22,338 nt of DNA, taken from a virus. The notes under the pieces were generated by a model. It was given only the letters and a program-made list of their open reading frames with translations. It was not told where the DNA came from and searched no databases. Both the position numbers and the translations under genes were made by a program. This document shows positions 19,340 to 22,338 of this stretch, in pieces; positions within the stretch are counted from its first letter, which is position 1, and the number at the start of each line of letters is the position of its first letter. The stretch is from positions 1 through 22,338 of IMG/VR virus record IMGVR_UViG_3300013132_005829, one strand, 5' to 3'.

Positions 19340-20359
19340 CTACGATAGCACAGCTGTTTGGGCTATCAGTTTTTTCTGCGTGACGCCGGATGCTTCATCC
19401 ATTGAGGCGATGGCGCGTTCGTCGGCCGATGTGCCACGGAAGTGATCCAAGTATTCGACGATTGCGTTGTAAAGCGACCAGCCGTTGTATCCGCACTTGC
19501 CGGCGTTGTTCGCATTGTTGTAAATGCTTTTCACGAGCCCGATCGTTTCTTCTCTGTTCTTGCGCTGACGACCCGTCGTCGAAACGTCGGGGAAGACCTT
19601 GCGTAGTACCTGATCTACCTTGGGTGACCCCAGCGGGATTTTGACCAACAGCATCTTTTCGGCAAGAACCTGGAACTGCTTGCCCCATTCGACCGAGATT
19701 CGCAGAACCTCACGGGCGTCTTCGAGGGCGAAATCGACGTTACGGGTGTGCCGAGCGGTAAATACTCGTTCGGCTTCCTTTATCCCCAGGGCGACGGTGT
19801 TGTGGCATACGGCGCGTACATCTGTATTGGCATATCGGATGGGCCAGACGCCATCATGACCCGAGGATACGACGAGATACCGGGCGATGCGGTCGTCGAT
19901 TCCTTTGGGGTCGATCACTAGGGCGCCAAGTTCGATGGTGGCGAAGAATCGTTTGCCGTTGCGCAACACGCCGACTGTGTCCATGACCGCTTCACCCATG
20001 GATGACCCGACCACGGCGAGAGCTCGTTCTAATACTTCCTTGTTTTGGCGCACCTCATACCTGGTACCAACAGTTGCCAGCGGGTCGAATGTTCCGTCAG
20101 GGTTCTGGCGTACGGTTGCCCTCGAATCCTGGATGATTACGGGTGAACCATCGATGTTGCGGATGACATTACCTTCGTCATCTACGGCGGCGACACGGGT
20201 GAGTATGACATCGAAGTCTGCTTTGGCGATCTCCAGCATCTTTTCGGCTGTCTGCAAGCCCTGAACGCTGGTTCCGAGCCGGTGCCAAGGGGCGATACCG
20301 GTGTCCCTGTAGGCAAACCTAGCGGTTCCGTCTCGGTTGTATTCCAGTTCATGTCCCAT
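19340..20359 (-). CDS. DUF932 phage/plasmid-like protein
   Basis: A 339-residue protein of the DUF932 (phage/plasmid-like TIGR03299) type. It shows W-H-R-L-G near 25-29, then R-Y-E-V (about 102-105), G-x-R-F-F-A-T-I-E-L (about 134-143), Y-L-V-V-S-S-G-H-D-G (about 161-170), C-H-N-T-V and a C-terminal helical region ending Y-N-A-I-V-E-Y-L-D-H. The family is widespread in phages and plasmids, often near replication genes, but its biochemical role is unknown. TATCCT lies six bases before the ATG at 20359, so a leaderless transcript is likely. It is divergent from the ParB-like gene at 20497. Confidence 0.82.
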   Translation of the reverse strand: MGHELEYNRDGTARFAYRDTGIAPWHRLGTSVQGLQTAEKMLEIAKADFDVILTRVAAVDDEGNVIRNIDGSPVIIQDSRATVRQNPDGTFDPLATVGTRYEVRQNKEVLERALAVVGSSMGEAVMDTVGVLRNGKRFFATIELGALVIDPKGIDDRIARYLVVSSGHDGVWPIRYANTDVRAVCHNTVALGIKEAERVFTARHTRNVDFALEDAREVLRISVEWGKQFQVLAEKMLLVKIPLGSPKVDQVLRKVFPDVSTTGRQRKNREETIGLVKSIYNNANNAGKCGYNGWSLYNAIVEYLDHFRGTSADERAIASMDEASGVTQKKLIAQTAVLS

Positions 20360-20421
20360 GGGTCAAGGATAACCCCGTTTGGGGCCCTAAAAAGCACCTC
20401 AAAAAATTTCTGAAATAAAGG

Positions 20422-20451
20422 TTGCTTTCTGCCCCACACCCCCCTTATAGT
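20422..20451 (+). promoter_or_regulatory. Rightward promoter TTGCTT-18-TATAGT
   Basis: TTGCTT (20422-20427), an 18-base C-rich spacer and TATAGT (20446-20451) precede the ParB-like gene, leaving a leader of about 40 bases with a CGGAGG ribosome site. It is divergent from the TATCCT box that serves DUF932 (20366-20371). CCCC-GTTT-GGGG between them is a short stem. Confidence 0.62.
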
Positions 20452-20496
20452 TCATGCACTGCCAATAACGGCATATCACTAACACGGAGGCACACC

Positions 20497-21522
20497 ATGC
20501 CAAAGAAAACCAAAGTGACACCGAAAAAGGTGTCGATCCCCTCAGTGGGAGCAACGACAACGCAGAAAGCGAAGAGCGCTCCGGTGACACCAGAGCTGCC
20601 ACGCAAGATGCAAACCGCTACAAAGCACCTGATTGCGAAAGCAAAGCTGGATGGTCTCAAGACCGTCATCACGCCGGACATCGCAGCAGACCTGCTGACG
20701 CTCAACAACAACAACCGACGAGTCAAGCGCGAGCGTGTCATCATGTACGCAAGCGCGATGAAGCGTGGTCAGTGGGCCTACACGGGTGATTCAATCCGCG
20801 TCGGCACCGACGACCAAGACAACCTCGTGCTGCTCGATGGTCAACACCGTCTGCTCGCCTGCGTGGAAGCCGGTGTGCCGTTCGATGCGATGCTCATCTC
20901 CGGTCTGCCCACATCCGTATTCACGGTCATCGACCGCGGAGTCGTGCGCTCCAACGGTGATGTCCTGAAGATCGCAGGCTTCGCCAACTCCACCTTCGTC
21001 GGCGCCATGGTGCGTCCGGTGATTGCGCTGGATGCCGGACTCAACCCAATGACCCACGGCTCGATGCAGTTGGTCACGGGTGACGACTTGGTGGCTTTCT
21101 GCACCGAGCACGGAGACATGGTCGAATGGGCGAAGAACCTCGGCACCAAAGCCAAGTACCACATCGGTTGTGTCAACTCGGCATGGGGCATCTTCTCCTT
21201 GTTGGCGGCGCAGAAACGCGGTCGTCGACTGATCGAGCAGTTCACCGACGAAACGTGCGCAGGAGTCGAGCTGAACGCCGGCGACCCGCGACTGGCGTTG
21301 CGTTCGTTCTTCTTGAAGACCGGCACGACGGTGGGCCCAGCGGCGCCAAACTTCCGCGAAGCCGGCACCATCATGAACGCTTTCAACGCGTACATCGACG
21401 GTCGCAAGATGAAGACCATCCGTCAGTGGGGTCTCAAAACGGACGCCGAATTCCCGAAGGTGTCGATGGCGACGCCGTTCGACTGGAAGCACGGCACGCC
21501 GTCGGAGTCCGACGAAAACTGA
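20497..21522 (+). CDS. ParB/sulfiredoxin-like phage protein
   Basis: A 341-residue protein. After a Lys/Thr-rich tail (1-45) comes a ParB/Srx-like domain: N-N-R-R-V-K-R-E-R-V at 72-81, Y-A-S-A-M-K-R-G-Q-W at 84-93, G-D-S-I-R-V-G, and L-L-D-G-Q-H-R-L-L-A at 112-121. V-I-D-R-G-V-V-R-S-N-G-D-V-L and two further helical blocks follow. This N-R...M-x-x-G-x-W...DGQHRL layout is common in phages and usually annotated as a ParB-like nuclease domain, although nuclease action is rarely shown. The ATG at 20497 is fixed by a CGGAGG site six bases upstream; a longer frame back to 20422 covers the promoter. A hairpin follows the stop. Confidence 0.8.
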   Translation: MPKKTKVTPKKVSIPSVGATTTQKAKSAPVTPELPRKMQTATKHLIAKAKLDGLKTVITPDIAADLLTLNNNNRRVKRERVIMYASAMKRGQWAYTGDSIRVGTDDQDNLVLLDGQHRLLACVEAGVPFDAMLISGLPTSVFTVIDRGVVRSNGDVLKIAGFANSTFVGAMVRPVIALDAGLNPMTHGSMQLVTGDDLVAFCTEHGDMVEWAKNLGTKAKYHIGCVNSAWGIFSLLAAQKRGRRLIEQFTDETCAGVELNAGDPRLALRSFFLKTGTTVGPAAPNFREAGTIMNAFNAYIDGRKMKTIRQWGLKTDAEFPKVSMATPFDWKHGTPSESDEN

Positions 21523-21523
21523 T

Positions 21524-21543
21524 TTTCGGTACCAACACCGAAA
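21524..21543 (+). terminator. Hairpin after the ParB-like gene
   Basis: A perfect 7-base stem, TTTCGGT and ACCGAAA with a six-base loop, starts two bases after the stop codon. There is no T-run after it, so it may be a weak terminator or a 3'-end stabiliser. A second imperfect stem follows (CCGACA at about 21577, TGTCGG at about 21598). The rest of the 141-base gap to the XRE gene shows no further feature. Confidence 0.42.
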
Positions 21544-21663
21544 GACGCTGAACACGCGTCGCCACCGACAATCCATCACCCCTTCTGTCGGCGGGTAGTT
21601 GTTCTGACCTGGGCACGTCATCAAACTGCCCATCCCAACCCATCTACTAGAAACGAGTTACTC

Positions 21664-21882
21664 ATGAACACAATGTCAACCACCGCCAAGCAGGTCGCCA
21701 AGCGACTCAAGGCTCAACGCGAAGCACTCGGCGTCAGTCAAAGCGCTGTCGCTGATGCGGCCGGGGTCGACCGCAAAACGGTCAACCGAATCGAAAACTG
21801 CCACTTTTCCCCATCGTTGGACACGTTCTTTCGGATTTGCGTAGCCCTCGACGTGGAGCCGGAGAAGGTAATCTCCGCCTGA
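21664..21882 (+). CDS. XRE-family helix-turn-helix regulator
   Basis: A 72-residue protein that is almost entirely one Cro/C1-type HTH domain: L-K-A-Q-R-E-A-L-G-V-S-Q-S-A-V-A-D-A-A-G-V-D-R-K-T-V-N-R-I-E, then P-S-L-D-T-F-F-R-I-C-V-A-L. It should bind a palindromic operator as a dimer. The targets are unknown; the divergent promoter gaps in this window are candidates. An ATG three codons later is an alternative start. Confidence 0.85.
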   Translation: MNTMSTTAKQVAKRLKAQREALGVSQSAVADAAGVDRKTVNRIENCHFSPSLDTFFRICVALDVEPEKVISA

Positions 21883-21883
21883 A

Positions 21884-22228
21884 ATGTCGGATCGTGACCT
21901 AGAAGCCTGGGAACAAGAATTTGATCCCGGCTACGACTACGGACTCGACCAAGCGATCATCCAAGACATCGGAGAATTTGTAGTGCAGATGATTGCCGGC
22001 ATGAACGTCTCGGAAACAATGTCGATCAGTTCGTGGGCTTCGGAGATACAGAAATCCGGCATACCCGACAGGTATATCCGTGATATCCACCATTGGTTCT
22101 TGGTTCACACCGGCGTTATCCTGGCCGACGAATTGGATGCAGACGACCGCAAGCGACTCGGTATCTTGATTCAACGATGCATACAACTTGCGCAACGGCG
22201 CAAAAGGGGTCAACAGAAAGGTTCGTAA
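21884..22228 (+). CDS. Hypothetical 114-residue acidic protein
   Basis: A helical protein with an acidic N-terminal half (D-L-E-A-W-E-Q-E-F-D-P-G-Y-D-Y-G-L-D) and a basic end (Q-R-R-K-R-G-Q-Q-K-G). No family is recognised. The ATG lies one base after the XRE stop, with GAGAAGG inside the end of the XRE gene as the ribosome site, so the two are co-translated. Confidence 0.6.
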   Translation: MSDRDLEAWEQEFDPGYDYGLDQAIIQDIGEFVVQMIAGMNVSETMSISSWASEIQKSGIPDRYIRDIHHWFLVHTGVILADELDADDRKRLGILIQRCIQLAQRRKRGQQKGS

Positions 22229-22230
22229 TC

Positions 22231-22338
22231 ATGGATCACAATATGTCACCAGGTGACGCGGTGAATGACGAGCTGGTTGAGGTGCTTGGCAAGTTGCCAG
22301 CCACCATTCTCGTTATGGTCAACGAAGCTTTGGAGAGA
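22231..22338 (+). CDS. Partial gene running off the right edge
   Basis: The first 36 codons of an open frame beginning M-D-H-N-M-S-P-G-D-A-V, with the ATG two bases after the previous stop and AAAGG about nine bases upstream. The visible part is helical (L-V-E-V-L-G-K-L-P). No function can be given from this fragment. Confidence 0.55.
   Translation, partial: MDHNMSPGDAVNDELVEVLGKLPATILVMVNEALER

Noticed and set aside
20791-21633. 280-codon - strand frame opposite the ParB-like gene
   Set aside because: Arg/His/Val-biased shadow of a well-supported gene that has its own promoter and ribosome site.
1-22338. CRISPR array or long dispersed repeats
   Set aside because: Apart from the 16-base tandem repeat at 14266-14301 and lysine-codon repeats within genes, I see no regularly spaced repeats.

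Overview
The window reads as part of a double-stranded DNA phage genome, or a prophage or plasmid-like relative, of an actinobacterial host. Signs of this are a WhiB-type iron-sulfur transcription factor, a TOPRIM primase-helicase, a DUF932 protein, a MazG-like pyrophosphohydrolase, phage-type PAPS-reductase-fold proteins, many short genes with 1-8 base overlaps, and promoters that place the -10 box 6-8 bases before the start codon (leaderless mRNAs, common in actinobacteria). No capsid, tail, portal or large-terminase gene is present, so this is an early or accessory segment. I see no tRNA, rRNA, IS element or CRISPR array. Both ends are cut, and the last gene runs off the right edge.

Layout. 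(1) 20-2876, rightward: an Asp/Asn beta-hydroxylase-like 2-oxoglutarate oxygenase, a protein with a sigma-70 region 4-like helix-turn-helix, a staphylococcal-nuclease-fold enzyme and a small coiled-coil protein. (2) 8376-2869, leftward: a tightly packed block holding two lysine/arginine-rich proteins, a hidden 35-residue membrane peptide, a short beta-class DNA methyltransferase, a ParB-domain protein, a pyrimidine-dimer-glycosylase-like protein, a zinc-ribbon protein and a DUF3440/IbrA-like PAPS reductase. (3) 8551-12340, rightward from a divergent promoter pair: a HicA-fold protein, a lipoprotein, a two-segment membrane protein, several small proteins, a ferredoxin-like fragment, a membrane peptide behind a near-consensus promoter, MazG, a second PAPS-reductase-fold protein and a short clavaminate-synthase-like oxygenase. 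(4) 12318-13276, leftward: a cysteine-rich protein and a winged-helix-like protein. The stretch 11,400-13,400 has a strong C-over-G bias on the + strand whichever strand is coding. (5) 13329-15223: small mixed-strand genes, including an ADP-ribosyltransferase-like protein and a histone-H1-like tail protein. (6) 20359-15226, leftward: DUF932, an unknown, WhiB, primase-helicase, a terminase-small-subunit-like HTH protein, a ribbon-helix-helix protein and an unknown. (7) 20497-end, rightward: a ParB/sulfiredoxin-like protein, an XRE repressor-like protein and two unknowns.

How the genes may work together. Block 2 looks like a DNA-directed module: methyltransferase, ParB-domain protein and IbrA-like PAPS reductase together recall IbrA/IbrB pairs and phage ParB-methylase proteins, with base modification or host regulation as candidate roles. 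Block 6 is the replication and regulation module. Block 3 mixes nucleotide-pool control (MazG) with envelope-directed peptides. These functional links are inference. Gene boundaries rest on overlaps, Shine-Dalgarno sites and -10 boxes read directly from the sequence.
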